Positions 1 to 12,500 are shown, counted from the first letter of the stretch. The stretch is DNA of 64,000 nt from Lineus longissimus (GCF_910592395.1 NC_088317.1:682001-746000), one strand, 5' to 3'. Made by a program: numbers and translations. The notes: generated by a model from the sequence alone, not told the origin.

Positions 1-227
1 CCATCAATAGAATAGAAGAGTAATCAGCTGGCATTGTGAAACATTCTCAGGCAGTTTCGAGGAATCATTTCCTGGTTGACATTGGTTGAATGAAACTAGG
101 TTAAACCATACGATCACTGAATAGGCCAAGGGGAACAATCGATCAATCTGAAGAAAAGTAGGTCATTCTAAAATTTGATACCGTGACTCGCATGACTGGC
201 AGTTGTGGCCTAGGCCAGCACACTTAC

Positions 228-1466
228 CCGTAATTTGAACACAACTTCATGATTTGGTGACACCTTCTCGGCCTGTTCAGCCCAGTACTGCAAAGTAACA
301 TCAGAGATGAAATAAGTGTCAACATGGCAGAATATACAACCTCTGTTTTTGTTACATATACATTCCTCATGGGAGGCATGGTTTTGATTGGTGTCATGGC
401 ACAACCTCATCTTCATCACCAACCTGGAGCACACTGGCACAACTGTTGAGCATCACCCTTCTGTCCGGGAGGTCCCAGGTTCGATACCCGGCCGGTGCCA
501 CTTTGCAACTCTCAACTGGCCTGAAACGTCAGGATGGGCTCCCTTGGTTCTCCAGAAAAGTGGGAAGTAAAGCGCTTTGAGATGGTAGATAGTGAAATGA
601 GACAAAATTCACAAACCCGATCACAACATATTTCCATTTATGGTTTGTAAAACCTACCCTGGCTCTGTCTGGGTCAACATCTGTCTTTGAGTACAGCTCA
701 CACACTGAAAGTAAACACACAACATGTCACAATACATTTCCACCCCAGATCTTTTTCTGAAACAACAGCATCTTAAGTAGTTCTCAGCTTCATTATTTAA
801 CAACCAACATAAAATCAACATTCAACCCAATAAGCTTTTTCATGGCGCTGAAAGGAGGGTGTCCTCTTTATCAATTGGCAGTGACATGGGCTACTAATAT
901 GACAGTGTCATATTTCTTATGTCCTTTTAGTTATGGTCCTGCTCTCCTCACTTAAGCATACAACAACTTCTTTCAATTTGGGTAAGTATGCAATATCATA
1001 GTAAACAGGAGCACACCTTTTATTACCACATCTTTCTGCTTTCCATCCAGTTCTAGTGATCTCCGATACGCAATGAGCGCTGGTCCTGTGGCACCTGTAG
1101 CTTCTTGTACTTGTCCCATCAACTTATGAGCCTCGGGTAGTGTGTCTTTGACTGTGAGGAAACCGTACAGATATCTGGAAATAAACAACATACAAGACAT
1201 GTTATTGAGTAGCCTAAAACGTGAACAACATGGTAGATTTATAGTATACTGGCCGCACAATAAAATGAAAAACTGAACAAGAATAACAATGTCCTGGTCC
1301 GAGTTATTGGCGCCATGCAGTGCCAGATTTTTACTCCCAAGTTCTCAGTTCAATTTGACTCACAGCAGCAACCAGGACATTTTAAATTAAGATATTACCT
1401 TTTCGCCAGTTCGTATTCCTTGATTTCAAAGTACATTTTGGCGACACTAAAGCCACGTTGAAGTCG
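228..1466 (-). CDS. RANBP2: RANBP2/Nup358-like nucleoporin, N-terminal TPR exons (partial)
   Basis: Four minus-strand exons are visible: 1466-1399, 1174-1017, 704-658 and 287-228, all with AG acceptors and GT donors and with compatible phases (2, 1, 0, 0 at their 3' ends). Joined, they read through without a stop. The product begins RLQRGFSVAKMYFEIKEYEL and continues with AYRRSLELDGKQKDVVIK and YWAEQAEKVSPNHEVVFKLR. These follow the N-terminal TPR domain of vertebrate RANBP2 nearly residue by residue (AK-YYE-KEYDLAK; YRRS-ELN--QKD-V-K; YWVERA-KL-P). In that family the TPR region anchors Nup358 on the cytoplasmic face of the nuclear pore; the rest of the protein carries Ran-binding and SUMO E3 functions, which lie outside this window. 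The initiator exon was not found; it should lie between 1467 and about 3500. The 47-nt exon at 704-658 is too short for ordinary ORF detection but is required for phase and aligns with the family. Family assignment is strong; the rest of the protein is unseen. Confidence 0.85.
430..600 (+). repeat. tRNA-derived SINE-like element in RANBP2-like intron
   Basis: An A-box-like TGGCACAACTG (435-445) is followed about 33 nt later by a near-consensus B box GGTTCGATACC (478-488), the internal RNA polymerase III promoter layout of tRNA-derived SINEs. The 3' part carries AAAGCGCTTTGAG (about 570-582), a tail motif I recall from L2/CR1-mobilised SINEs in animals. The element lies in the intron between the 704-658 and 287-228 exons, opposite to the host gene. 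A folded tRNA is not evident, so I call it a SINE rather than a tRNA gene. Confidence 0.6.
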
Positions 1467-2458
1467 CTGAAATGAGAAAGAAGAAAAATGACATATTTTT
1501 GACGACGTCACGCACATCATGCCTGTGCCCTGGCCTGGTCCGCTTGGCTACGCCACAGACAGTGGAGCAAATCTTATTCTTATCTTCAATTTTCTTTTTA
1601 TCTATCTTAATCTTGGCTCCGCAATCCGGCCTGTCAATCGTCATCCATACTAAACAGCGTCCAATTATGTATAGCACTATTATGTCCAATTATGTGTAGC
1701 ACTGTACATTGTGAACACACATGTATGCGGGACATGTATCATACATACATGTCATATGCACGTTTTTGCGCAATTTTTCATTTCAAGAAATAGGTCCAAA
1801 AATTACCCCATTTTCATCTTTTATCCGGCCTAATATATTGGACACGTGTTTATCGACTTGTTGTTTTGTCTTATACATCTTTTCTTCAGGTCAATACATT
1901 TAGAACTATTGATTTCATACAAAATTTGACGTGTGCAAATTGGGGAAAACCGGCAAAATCTGCAACTTTATCCGCCATGAAATCTATTGACTGTATTGCG
2001 CACGCGCGGTAAGTTTTACGTCAGGTTTAAAAATTAAAAAAACTTTTCCATAAATAAGCCTTAGACAGATAATAAGTATAATCGTCAATTTGGACCACAA
2101 TTGCGGTCATCATTGAATTAAAAATCATTTAAAAACCAGAAAAAGCTTTCTAAGTGAATCGGCGAGGAACAGTCTTCTTTACTGATTTTGTTAAGTTTGC
2201 TTTGATTGGATGATAAGGAAAAAGCCTGGTTTTCAAAGAAAGTGCCAAAAATATCTTTTCATGTAGTTTTTTCACCAAATTTGCAGCCAAAGGGATTGAT
2301 CTGATGATATTCTCATCGATAACACCAGATTTTTGAAGATTTAATGTTGTTTTTGTTCGTAAAACCATTTTTAAATAATGTCTTGCAGAAACGGGAAGCT
2401 TTTTTTAACCAATGAGAAGTGCTGTAAGAGAATTACGGTCTCGCTGCCGTATTCGCCG
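1467..2458. promoter_or_regulatory. Divergent RANBP2-like / FAM122 upstream region with NRF1-type site
   Basis: This gene-free stretch separates the minus-strand RANBP2-like exons from the plus-strand FAM122 gene. TGCGCACGCGCG at 1997-2008 fits the NRF1 consensus YGCGCAYGCGCR exactly. NRF1 sites typically sit at promoters of constitutively expressed animal genes. Directly after it is a textbook splice donor on the plus strand (G|GTAAGT at 2008/2009), which could end a non-coding first exon of FAM122. On the minus strand an ATGGCGG sequence (1978-1972) lies nearby. Placement of both transcription starts here is inference. Confidence 0.4.
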
Positions 2459-3168
2459 GGGAAGGTGTAAACTGTTGATAAAATTGCTGATGAAAATGTT
2501 GATGGGGGTCCTCTAAGTTTGGTGGATTGACATTTGTTTGTTTTTTAATATTTTTCAATCAAATTGCGGTATATTATACCTTAGAGTCATCTAGTGAGGT
2601 GGTAAAAAGGAAAATAGAAAATATTTTATATGAATAGGTGATTTTGATAAAAAAGTGGAGGTCATTTTTTAGAGATTTCGAGATGCGCCGATCGGCTTCA
2701 AGATTCTGTTACAGATCATCAGCGTATTTGTTCCAAATTGATATTTCTGACAAGTCCAAGTCATATTCTTTCACAAAATTACTTTTTAAAACTCGATGAT
2801 AATTTTCATTGTCATTCATATTAAATGTTATCTTGTGAAAGATTATGACTTGGACTTGCCAGAAATTTGGAACAAATACGATGATGAACTGTAAGTACCA
2901 ATCAAAAGTCCCATCAACAGAATCTAAAAGCCGATTGGCGCATCTCGAAAATCTCAAAAAATGGCGTCCACTCTTTGATCAAAATCACCCATTCATATTA
3001 AATATTTTCTATTTTCCTTTTTACCACCTCACTAGATGACTCTAAGGTATAATATACCGCAATTTGATTGAAAAACATTAATAAAACAAACAAATGTCAA
3101 TCCACCAAAGTTAGAGGACCCCCATCAACATTTTCATCAGCGATTTCATCAACAGTTTACACCTTCCC
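2459..3168. repeat. Large inverted repeat (fold-back element)
   Basis: Left arm about 2459-2776 and right arm about 2833-3168 are reverse complements over nearly their full length, with scattered mismatches and small indels, around a spacer of about 56 bp. Matching landmarks include GGGAAGGTGTAAACTGTTGA (left) with its complement ending at 3168, GGTGGTAAAAAGGAAAATAG (near 2600) with its complement near 3020, and the central TTCTTTCACAA / TTGTGAAAGA pair. A transcript through it would fold into a hairpin of more than 300 bp. No transposase-like ORF is present, so it resembles a fold-back/MITE-type element. Confidence 0.85.
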
Positions 3169-3594
3169 TATCATCCTATTCGCCGAAGTCGCAAAAGTAG
3201 AAACAAAATTATTCCATTTTGTCAAATTATCACGTCAAAACTCACGAAATAAATGCCAAAAGCGACGTTTTCAAAGCATGAATTAAATTGCTATCGTGAC
3301 TTTGTAATCAACAGAATCTTAAACTGCAATTGAATCCTTCACGACTAAAGTAAGAATTCTGTAAAATAAAGAAAAAGAAAACAAAAAATTAAATTTGCCC
3401 AAAAATCATGAATGTAGGAGAGAAGAAATCGTTAGAGAAAGTGTGAATATTTGCCCACAAAAAGCGATGGGAATTGTTTTTTGCTTCAGTTTCTGGTTCA
3501 TTTTGTCACATCTCTTTTCTGTCCTTCAATTTAGAACACTGACGATATTCTGCCGAGTCTGAAGAGGAGCTATGAATCGTCCATTCATGAAATA

Positions 3595-6352
3595 ATGGAG
3601 GGGTCGTTCCCAATGGCCAGTAGCCAGATGGAGGTCGATCTACCATCAACGTCTGGCTCTGGTACCAATCTTAAACGCTCCAACAGTGCCCCAATGATAA
3701 ATGCCTTGCCACCAAATACACCAACGGAAGCCGTTCCAGAAACAAATCGGTAATTGTATGTCTTTGTCTAATTTATGCTGTTGGAATTGACTTTCAGTCA
3801 TCAACGAAGGCATAGTTCGGTAAAGTAAATAATTCGAGGTCTGGGTACTTACTGTTTAGTTGTCTACTGTTTTGTCATAGGCAATGGCAGTAACTTTTTC
3901 TGCTTGGCATTTCTTGCTGATACTTGTGCTCTAAATCTCTGTTTTCTTTTTATAGGTCTCACACACCACCTCTTAGTCTCTGTATACAACAACCTCGTCC
4001 CCTTGACTCAACCAGAGTTCGTCGCTTCAGCTCAAGCAGTGTCGCACTGACATCAATTAATATCAGTACTTCAGCTCCACTTAATACTGTAAGTTTGTGT
4101 TCAAGAATAATCTGATAGTTTTGGATATCTATTATTTTCTCAGTAACAGCTCTTTTACTCTGAAAGGAGTGGAGACCTATCAGTTCTAGACTTGCTCCCT
4201 CAGGTTGGTCATACTTGTCATTCATTTTTCAGACACCAATCAAAATTCCATCAAGATTACATCAAATCAAGAATGAGGAGAAACTTAATATAATAGTGAA
4301 CCGAGAAGCTGCCCATGAGAAGTAAGTCCAAGAATCGTACCTTATCTCAAACGGATCTCTTCTAAGAACTTGTCTGAATGACATGGCGATGACTGAGACT
4401 AAATCTACCTTTAAAGAAGGGCTGCGTTTCCATCAAAATGATATTAGTGTACTGTGTCTCAACGATAAGCAGGTTCATACTAGGCGATAGGTATCACTTG
4501 TCATCTGTCATTCTTTATATTTTTCAGAGAAGTGCAATCCGCCATGCAGATATCCAGTTCCTGGGATGAATTTCACTTGGTAAGTTTTAATCCATAGTTT
4601 TACCTTCTCCAATGTTATATTGCGCTCAGCTCCATCACCACAATTTAGAAATGCCAAGGGCAGTTCATTTTGGTCAGGATTGTGCCTAATGAAGTGCCAT
4701 GCTCGTGATCACATTCAAAACATTATCTTTCATTTCAGGATGACAACAATCAAGATGCCGACCCAGTTCATCAACAACCCCTAGATGGCACTGTGGGCAA
4801 CATGCACAACGCCCCTCAACACGGAGCAAGTCATATACAGAGTAATGTACATAGTCTGAGTAATGTACAGGACATGCCGATGTCCATGAACATGGAAGCG
4901 AGTTGTAGCAACTCGTTAGGGCCGGCCATGAAGAGGCAACGTTCGTACAGTGAAAGCCTCCATGTGTTTCCTTCACTGTTCCCACTGTCGGGGTCCCCGT
5001 CACCAACCAGAGTCGGGAAGGTGAGTTGCTCTCCACTTTGCTAAAACGAGACCATTTTGAGCCAGATCAACATGAATGCGTTCTAAACATTAAGAACTTG
5101 GCTTCAAGGTGTTGCTCTAGTTTCCAACCGAGGGCAGTCTTGAAGGATGTCCTGAGATCTCTGCTTGGCTTGTATACAGGTTACTGGGCTCCTTGAGTTG
5201 ACTTCAGCTGAAAGGGTTGAGAATGTCTGCATCCGTTTATGTATATTTCTGTAGTTCTTCATTTACTTCTCTCTCAACTCCAGCAATGTTATTCACCCTC
5301 AATGCAACAGCCAGTGAGGAACTCAACCCTTACACCAAGTCCAAGTCCTAGTCCTACCAGAAAAACATTTGCTAGAAGTTTGAGTCCGATCGCCATGAAA
5401 CCAAGTACTCTCGGCATGAAAAGAAAACGTGAGTATTCATGTGTCTGGCAACTGTCCTGCAGCAGCGGTAGACGCAGACAACCCACAGCTGCAATCAGTC
5501 CTTCACATCACATCTTGTTCGGCCAGCTGGCCTTGTCATGAGCATATTGTCTAAATAAGGTTGTGGAGCTGCTCCGCTGTACAAAGGGACCCAAGTCCAG
5601 TCCTTGTTTTATATGACATAACAGTTGGTACATGTGGCTTCTTCTGAATGCTACTTCATTGCTGTTCATAGAATCACCTTATATCATGGACATAGAATAA
5701 CGTTCCTATTATTTTTCCAGTAGATTGTGATAATGATGGCTTCAGTAGTTACATGAGCCCGCCAAAGAGATTCAGTACTGGAGCAAGCACTCCAGACAGG
5801 CAGAGTGCACCACATCCCCTCACACACAGGTAGGTCACTGACTCTTGGGATGAAATGGTCCAACAGCGTTGGGAACAACGTTGCATCAAACACAGGGGTG
5901 AGTGCCAGGTGGGGGGTCAATTCCATGACATCAGACAGGGGAGAACTCGCGTCATATCATAATTGGCCAACCAGGTCAAATCACCACGGTCATGAAACAT
6001 TGTGGTCGGCCTGGGAAACTTGTATTGAGAAACAGACAAGAGACCAAGTGTCTCTCTTGACCTTTTCTTCATGTGCTTGAATGCTGTTGATTTTCATTTC
6101 AGTATATCATCGAGTAGTTTAGAAGATAATAGCAGCCCAGAACAATTGGTGCCACGCGGGGCCACAACAACTTGCACAATCGGCAATATGCAGACTCATC
6201 GCTCACCGTGTTATACTTTCACACCAGTCTCGGTCACCGAGGGGAATGATAATGTCGTCATGACGGACTCAGAAACATCAGAGATCACAGATATAAGTGA
6301 CAGTTCTATGTCACATATGCAGATGTCGCCAGTCAGGCACGGGCATACGTGA
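3595..6352 (+). CDS. FAM122/PABIR-family PP2A-B55 inhibitor
   Basis: Eight coding exons: 3595-3749, 3956-4088, 4233-4321, 4528-4579, 4739-5020, 5284-5428, 5721-5829 and 6103-6352. All have GT/AG borders and matching phases and give 404 aa. Landmarks in order: MEVDLPSTSG near the start (human MELDLELP); LKRSNSAP (26-33), matching the human CHK1-phosphorylated, 14-3-3-binding RSNSAP site; SRLHQIKNEE (103-112) and EVQSAMQISSSW (127-138), the two conserved helices that in human FAM122A contact the B55 subunit and the PP2A catalytic site; two SPTR motifs; LGMKRK and PKRF near the C-terminus. The family inhibits PP2A-B55 and so promotes mitotic entry. The acceptor at 3534 opens an exon that is in frame for 20 codons before the chosen ATG, with a TAG just upstream, so either a non-coding first exon or a longer N-terminus is possible. 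The protein is longer than the roughly 290-aa human FAM122A, mostly through exon 5 and the C-terminus. Confidence 0.92.
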
Positions 6353-8401
6353 TAAATGGATGAAATATTGCATGATAATTTAAAAGAATTTAACCTCTGT
6401 TGCCTGAGAATATGACTTTATGGGTGATATGACCATCTTTGAGATAGTCAGACAGGAATTGGTCAGCGGCAAACCACAGGTGTCAAAAGAGGCTGAAAAC
6501 AGGGCATGTGCTGTTGGCAGCGGCAGGGTATGTGTATTATTAGGGGTAGTGAGTGGTTCTAATGCAATCAGTTGTATGGTCAGTTGGTGTGATTTGTCGG
6601 CCGGTATTTTCTCCTTTTGTTGGTTCAAAATGAGAAATTCTTGTCCTTCGACGAGTGGAAGGAAATTGAGCTGGGCATTTAGAAGTATCCATCCTTGCAC
6701 CTTGGGTGAGGTTGTTTCGGGTAGGACAATGTGGCTGTTAGTGTACATGTAGTCTAGTGCACAATGTCTTAACCAGATTGTCATCGTGTATAAATGTAGC
6801 TGGAGGTCAACAAAAGAAGTCTGATCAAGTAATCCAAACATTTTCATGCCCATTTTTTTCCGCGGTTACATGGCATTGCAACTTCGGTTACTTTAATTTC
6901 ATATTTCATATTGACGTCATCACCTTTATAGAGTTGATGCCGTGTATGACTGATGTGTTGCTTGAGGTTTTGATGGCAAATCCATGCATGGGGAGAGCAT
7001 GACGTGTGGTGTGACGTCACATGAAGAGCCTCCATGTAGATAATGACTGAGAGGAGTTGGTGGTAATCATCTTTTCCTTCCCTACTCAACGAGCACAAAA
7101 CTTGAAGAATATAATTACCCAGACTGAAGTGCATTTTGATATTGTAGACACACCAAAACATATTTTGTATATATTTTTGCAGATTTGCATTTTACAAGTA
7201 GATGTTGTATGATTTATAGATATTAAGCCAGTTTTTCAGTGTGTGACATAATTTTACCCGAAAATCCAAGTATTGGTGTGAAGTCATGACTTTGTGACAA
7301 ACTTGTAAGATCTGAATAATATACCTACCTGTTCACCACTTCCCTGTGAGGAAAGTCGCCCTTCAAATCTGAGTTAGTGGTTTCACTAAAAACAGTTTGA
7401 TTTTGGTAAAGAATCAAATTTTGAGAATTTTTCATTGACTTGTCCATGTTTATGCTTGGTTGAATATTTTGTTTAAACCTTTGTTGATATTTCTGTAGTT
7501 TACAATGAAGACGATATATCAATAGACATATGGGCAATTGTGTACGAAGCAAGTTTTCTTGTCGTAAGATTGTAGTGTAAGGTCAACAGTACATTATCAC
7601 TCTGAACGTGATTTAGTTCAAGAGAAATACATGTATCGTAACTTGAGTGGAACTATCCTGTGATTGCAATGTTACAAATGTATGTAGGCTATTTGGTAAC
7701 TCTTGTATAGGAAGTATCCGAGAGTAAGACACGTGTGAAGGACGCTGTCCTATAACCTTGAGGAAAAGTAACGAACTTCATGTATTTGCTATGACGTGTA
7801 TTTTGACTTGCCCGTAGGCCTAATCCCTTTTTGCATAAGTATTTTGGTAAAACTCTTGTTGATCTCTTGTGCCATAAGTTTTCATATAGTGTGTTTACAT
7901 GTATCTGTTGTGGCAATCTGGACTGGCTGTCAATTGTATCTTGATATGTCGTTGTGAGGTGACAAGATAAGATGAGGAAACGTTATTCTCCACAGGCTCT
8001 GGGTTAGTCGCTCAAACAAGTCACAATTCTAATATCTTCGAAGGGCTCTCAGCTCAGCCTTTTTGTTCAAAGTAAGTCGGGTCACTACTCTTTGTTCAGA
8101 CTTTGGGACTCTCTCAGCAGTGTTACATTATCCTGGCATTTTCCTGCATGCAGAATCTTTAAAACCTAGAGACCTGGATCCAACACTATGCTGTATGGCA
8201 GTTGTGACAAAGCTAACCTGGGTGTGCAGGACTGGGGCAAGTTATGTTTGTGCCCTCGTCGTCCGATGTTGTAAGTGTAGATTCCAGTTGGAGTTATTTA
8301 TATTGTGTACAGTTGTAAATAATGTCCATAAGTAATAAATATATATGAATTTACATCCTTTTTGTAGTTGTGTCCTTAGATGTGGTCAGATTGAGAATAA
8401 A
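6353..8401 (+). other. Probable 3' UTR of the FAM122/PABIR gene with poly(A) signals
   Basis: No credible coding sequence follows the stop at 6350-6352. The plus strand carries AATAAA hexamers at 8334-8339 and 8396-8401 (another lies near 9108), so a 3' UTR of about 2 kb is likely. The stretch is T-rich with ATTT and TGTA motifs typical of animal 3' UTRs. Which hexamer is used cannot be decided from sequence. Open frames inside it resemble nothing known. Confidence 0.5.
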
Positions 8402-9534
8402 ACAGTATTCTAGTTGGTAATCAACAGGTGGTTGAAGTAAAGGAGAGCCCAGACCGACGATATCTTTCTTGCTTGTGGCAGATTACCAATTCATGTGAAT
8501 TGGGAATTCTTTGGCCGAGATGGGTGCCTTGGATGCAGAAATGATTGTGACAATGCAACTTTTTACAGCCTTGGCACACCGGACATACTGCAACCTGTCT
8601 TCGTGTGACTGAAGTGGTTCCTAGCAGTCTGCAGGAATTGAACCGACAGAATGCGACCATCTCCACTAAAATGAGCCTGCCTGATGGCTGTGAGGCATGT
8701 CCTACATGAAGAGAAGGGCACAACCAATACCCTACTCCCGCCATACCCCAACTGGGCATCCACTGACGTCAGGGAGAAGGTAAAGACAAAGTTCTGCTGG
8801 GGCCGATGGTTGGGACTCTGCCTTGATCATGATGGTACCATCTTCCAGAAGGCAACAGGAAGTATGATCACAGAATCCTCATGAGAACTTGTATGTGAAG
8901 CCAGTTAAGAGACGTTGTGACTTCCTATGTTGCCTGTGTGCATATCATGGAAGTGGTGGGAAGTCACTACAGCTCCCAACTGATTTTACAGCAAGCATCA
9001 AAAATCAAACTGGGAGTAATTTTTTTTCAAAATGTAATGAAAATGCTTTAATTTCAACTAATTGAATGCCACACATTATGTACATGTACATGTACATGAA
9101 CTTTTGAAAATAAATTGATACATGTAGCAATGGAACATTGAAGGTGAGTAAATGCTTTTACTTATATAAATATCAACATCACTGTTGTATACACTGATGT
9201 CACACTGACACGTTCACTGTACAGTGACAACGTTTGTTTCTGATTTCTGTGGCACTCACAGCAGAAACTATTCAACCAATTGCTGTGGCCTTCTCCGGCA
9301 CTGGTGCAGACCAAGGAAAGGATACTTTAACCCTTGATTTCGTGAGGGTGGCTGTCATTAAAGTCTAGAATACCGCCGGCATGCATGAATCAGGGATATA
9401 AGGTTGGTACATGTATTCAATGTCAGATGATCAATTCATTCTTTGTTCCACACATTTCATATGTAGTTTGAGAATCTTCGTTTGAAAGCAATACAGTTCA
9501 CAACAGATTTTTAGAAACATTGTCCCGCTTGACT
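8402..9534. other. Convergent intergenic stretch
   Basis: This lies between the likely end of the plus-strand FAM122 transcript and the stop codon of the minus-strand large gene. It holds a plus-strand AATAAA near 9108 and a short TACATG run near 9077-9098. A GGTTCAATTCC reading on the minus strand (about 8632-8642) resembles a B box without an adequate A box. The 3' UTR of the large gene should begin at 9534 going left, but I found no minus-strand AATAAA nearby. Confidence 0.4.
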
Positions 9535-12500
9535 TTAGACTGGCAGACACTTCAAACAGAACCATTTGCCATTGGTTTGATCCTGTGTGAAGCTGATACA
9601 CTGCCAATGATACCATGAATGACAGTTGTCACAACACATTGCCCTCGCGTTACACTCCTCCTGGCATTCCGCACATCGTAATATATCACCGTCAGTGCAA
9701 ACACGTTTTGCGTCATCGAACTCAGTCCTTGCCTTTCGTTTGAGTTCTTGCTGCTGCTCCTGGACTGTGACGAACTCATCTGCGTTGATGATACTATCAA
9801 TCGCGGACAGGACTTCCTCAGACATGGTATGACTTTTCGCACCTGAACTAGATGCAGCAGCAAGCTGCCGTTTCAAGTCATGCCCACTGAGCGCGTGTCT
9901 GGCGGTGACATGACTCGTCAGATCATGCTCAGAATCAAAGCTCACTAACGCCCCCTGACTCCAGCATGTCGTACAAGAGAACAGTTTAATGAAGTGGGCC
10001 TTACTCGTGTGTTTGAACAGTTCATCAGAAGATGAACAAGTGAATGGCGGATTCATTTTCTGCGCAATGCACATGCTACACAGCATATGGTCCTGCAAGA
10101 TGACAATTTTCTGTTCATCAACTGTTTGAGCAAACTGAGCGAGAGCTTCGGCTGATATTGTCTCAAGTTCTGGGTGGATAGTCTCAGGGATAGTTTCAAC
10201 ACCATCGTACTCAACATTCTCTGCTGCCTCCGTATCTTCCTGATGCGCGGCATCATCCTCTTGCTCTGATTCTTCTACTTCTATGATTTCCTCCTTCGGT
10301 GTCAGATTTGTTGTCTGTCTCTTGGGGACCTTCCTAATGGCCTTCCGCCCCGATGACAGCTGCAATGAGAAGATAAAGGATTGAATGGGTGACAGCTGTT
10401 GAAAGTTCTAAACAAAGGAATTCATTCTAAGTTAAGACTTTACTGATGCCATTCAACATGACCATCTGCTAGAAAGCTAAAGACTAAGTTTACTACTTTT
10501 CTAAAAATGGTTGTCATTCCTTCAAAAGTGGTAAGAGAATCATTGGAGGATTGACCATTCATGCCCAACAATTCAGTAGACAGAATTTGACTGACTTACC
10601 TTCAGCTTGACACCTTTGGCTTCCTTGATCCGTTTGAGGCGACCCCTGATGCGTTTCAAGGACACTGTGCCATCTCCCATACTCATGATCTTCTTGGTGA
10701 TCATGGTAGTCTTGCTCGAGTGTCCTGCAGTCAAGATCTGCTGGTCCCACATATCGCGCTGAGACTGGGACGGTCGCTTTGTAGGCTGGTATGCCTCTTC
10801 TTGGTGGTAGAAATCGTTACCACGGCATTTGAAGAGTTTCCACGTCGACATATCATCGCTGTACAAGACCAACTTCATTTTCCAGCCACACTGTAGATGT
10901 TTATGATTAATCTTCATCTTGCTCGCACTGAACTTTTCAATGATCTCCTTGGAGCGTAACCGATGGGTTTTCTTGTAATAGCGGTAGCAGGCAACACACA
11001 TCAAATGTCCATCTACCTTGCCCCAGCTCTTTCTGCTGCCAGATTTCAAACCGCAGTGTGTGCAAGCTAGCATCTCCTCATCAGTGTAGAGCATCAGGCT
11101 GCAAGCTTGACAGTACTGCTCATCCTGGCCTTGGTTCACTTCATTCAGCAGTGCACCGCATTCTGTCCGGCAGGCAGATGTCACCCCGGAGCAGGAGACA
11201 TATCTCGTCACTTGAATGGACCCCGGCTCCACCTCCTCTGTCAGTGTGTACGTCTCATCCGTCCGGTGCGTTATTCCCCAAGTATCATGTTTCTTGATCG
11301 AGACCGAAACTGCATTTGGAACAATACAGTCAACACACTTCTTGTTGTAATTGAGGCAATTCTTAGTGTCGAACTTAAAATTGTCAAAGAACCATCGTGT
11401 TTCCAAGCCAACAGCTAGTGTACCTGATTCAACCCATTCATTCCTTCCCTCTGCATCCTGAACCGATGCATTTTTTCTTGCCCATGCCATGCCTTCCGGA
11501 CCATTCGCAAAAGCCTCTATCCTTGCCATTGCCTCCTCATCTTCTAGACCCTTAGCAGTACATGAGAACCCCTTAAACACAACTTTGCCATTTTTGAAAC
11601 AAGCACGCAAGCGAATACTTGCTGGCTCAGCATAACGTAGCGTGTAGGGCTTTACTAACAAGTCCTTGAAACACGTCACACCCTCAAAGTCTAATGCTGT
11701 TTCAACGCCATGTTCTTTCTGCAACCAATCGTAAACTTCCAACCCACTGACGAAATCGTTCACTCTCCTCATTGCCTCCGCGTCTTCAAATCCAAGCTCT
11801 GTGCAGTCAAAGTCCTTTGTGACTGGACCTCCTTTACGAGGTTTCATCATTAACATCAGTTGATCTGGCTCACAGTATTTCAGTAGAGGATTTGCCGACA
11901 GAAATGAGCGCAGATTCTTTGGGACGGTCATGGTGCGGAAAAGTGCGTGCAAGCCCTGAACCCATGCCAGGCACTCTTCGCTGTTTAAGAACGCCTGGAC
12001 TGTTTCCACGCTATCCTCTCCTTCACATGGGAACTGCCGTGTAAACTTGGCCTCTTTGTCAACATTCAGTTGGATATGGAGCTGCAGATTGTTATTTTTA
12101 TCATCAAATTTACAGGAAGGCTCTTTCCCCAGGAATTCTAACACCACATATGGGGCGTCCATCGGATAGTTGGTAACTGGTTTCGGATACTTTTTCTTTG
12201 GTTTCTTCACTTTTTCTATCTTCTTTGGGGTCACATCATCAGGGCTCACATCGCTTATCGTTCTTTTCACCTCCTCTGGTGCAGGCTCGTGTGAGAGATT
12301 CACCTCTGTCGTCTGTGTCGGTTGTTTCTTCTCTTTCTTTGCAAACGACGCCATCTCCCTAATCCTGATTTGTTTCCCTTTTAAAGGCACCAAGTCCCTG
12401 ATCTTGGTTGGTTTGATAACCAATTCCACACCATGTTCCTCACGCAACCATGTTAGTATTTCATTTCCCTTTACAAAGTTAATGACTTCCTTCATCCCAT

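Noticed and set aside
1900-1978. Minus-strand ATG beginning MADKVADFAG as the RANBP2-like first exon
   Set aside because: It does not resemble the expected N-terminus (M-x-SK-x-DV-x-RY-like) and lacks a good donor in the required phase.
8421-8760. Minus-strand GGTTCAATTCC as a tRNA or SINE, and the 112-aa frame over it
   Set aside because: No A box at a suitable distance, no cloverleaf, no tail; the frame shows no known motif.
10559-10600. Ending the large protein at the stop after VSQSNSVY
   Set aside because: A strong GT donor at 10599-10598 in phase 0 and an AG acceptor at 10360 continue the frame into an exon with C2H2-like and PHD zinc fingers; the eight extra residues are intron read-through.
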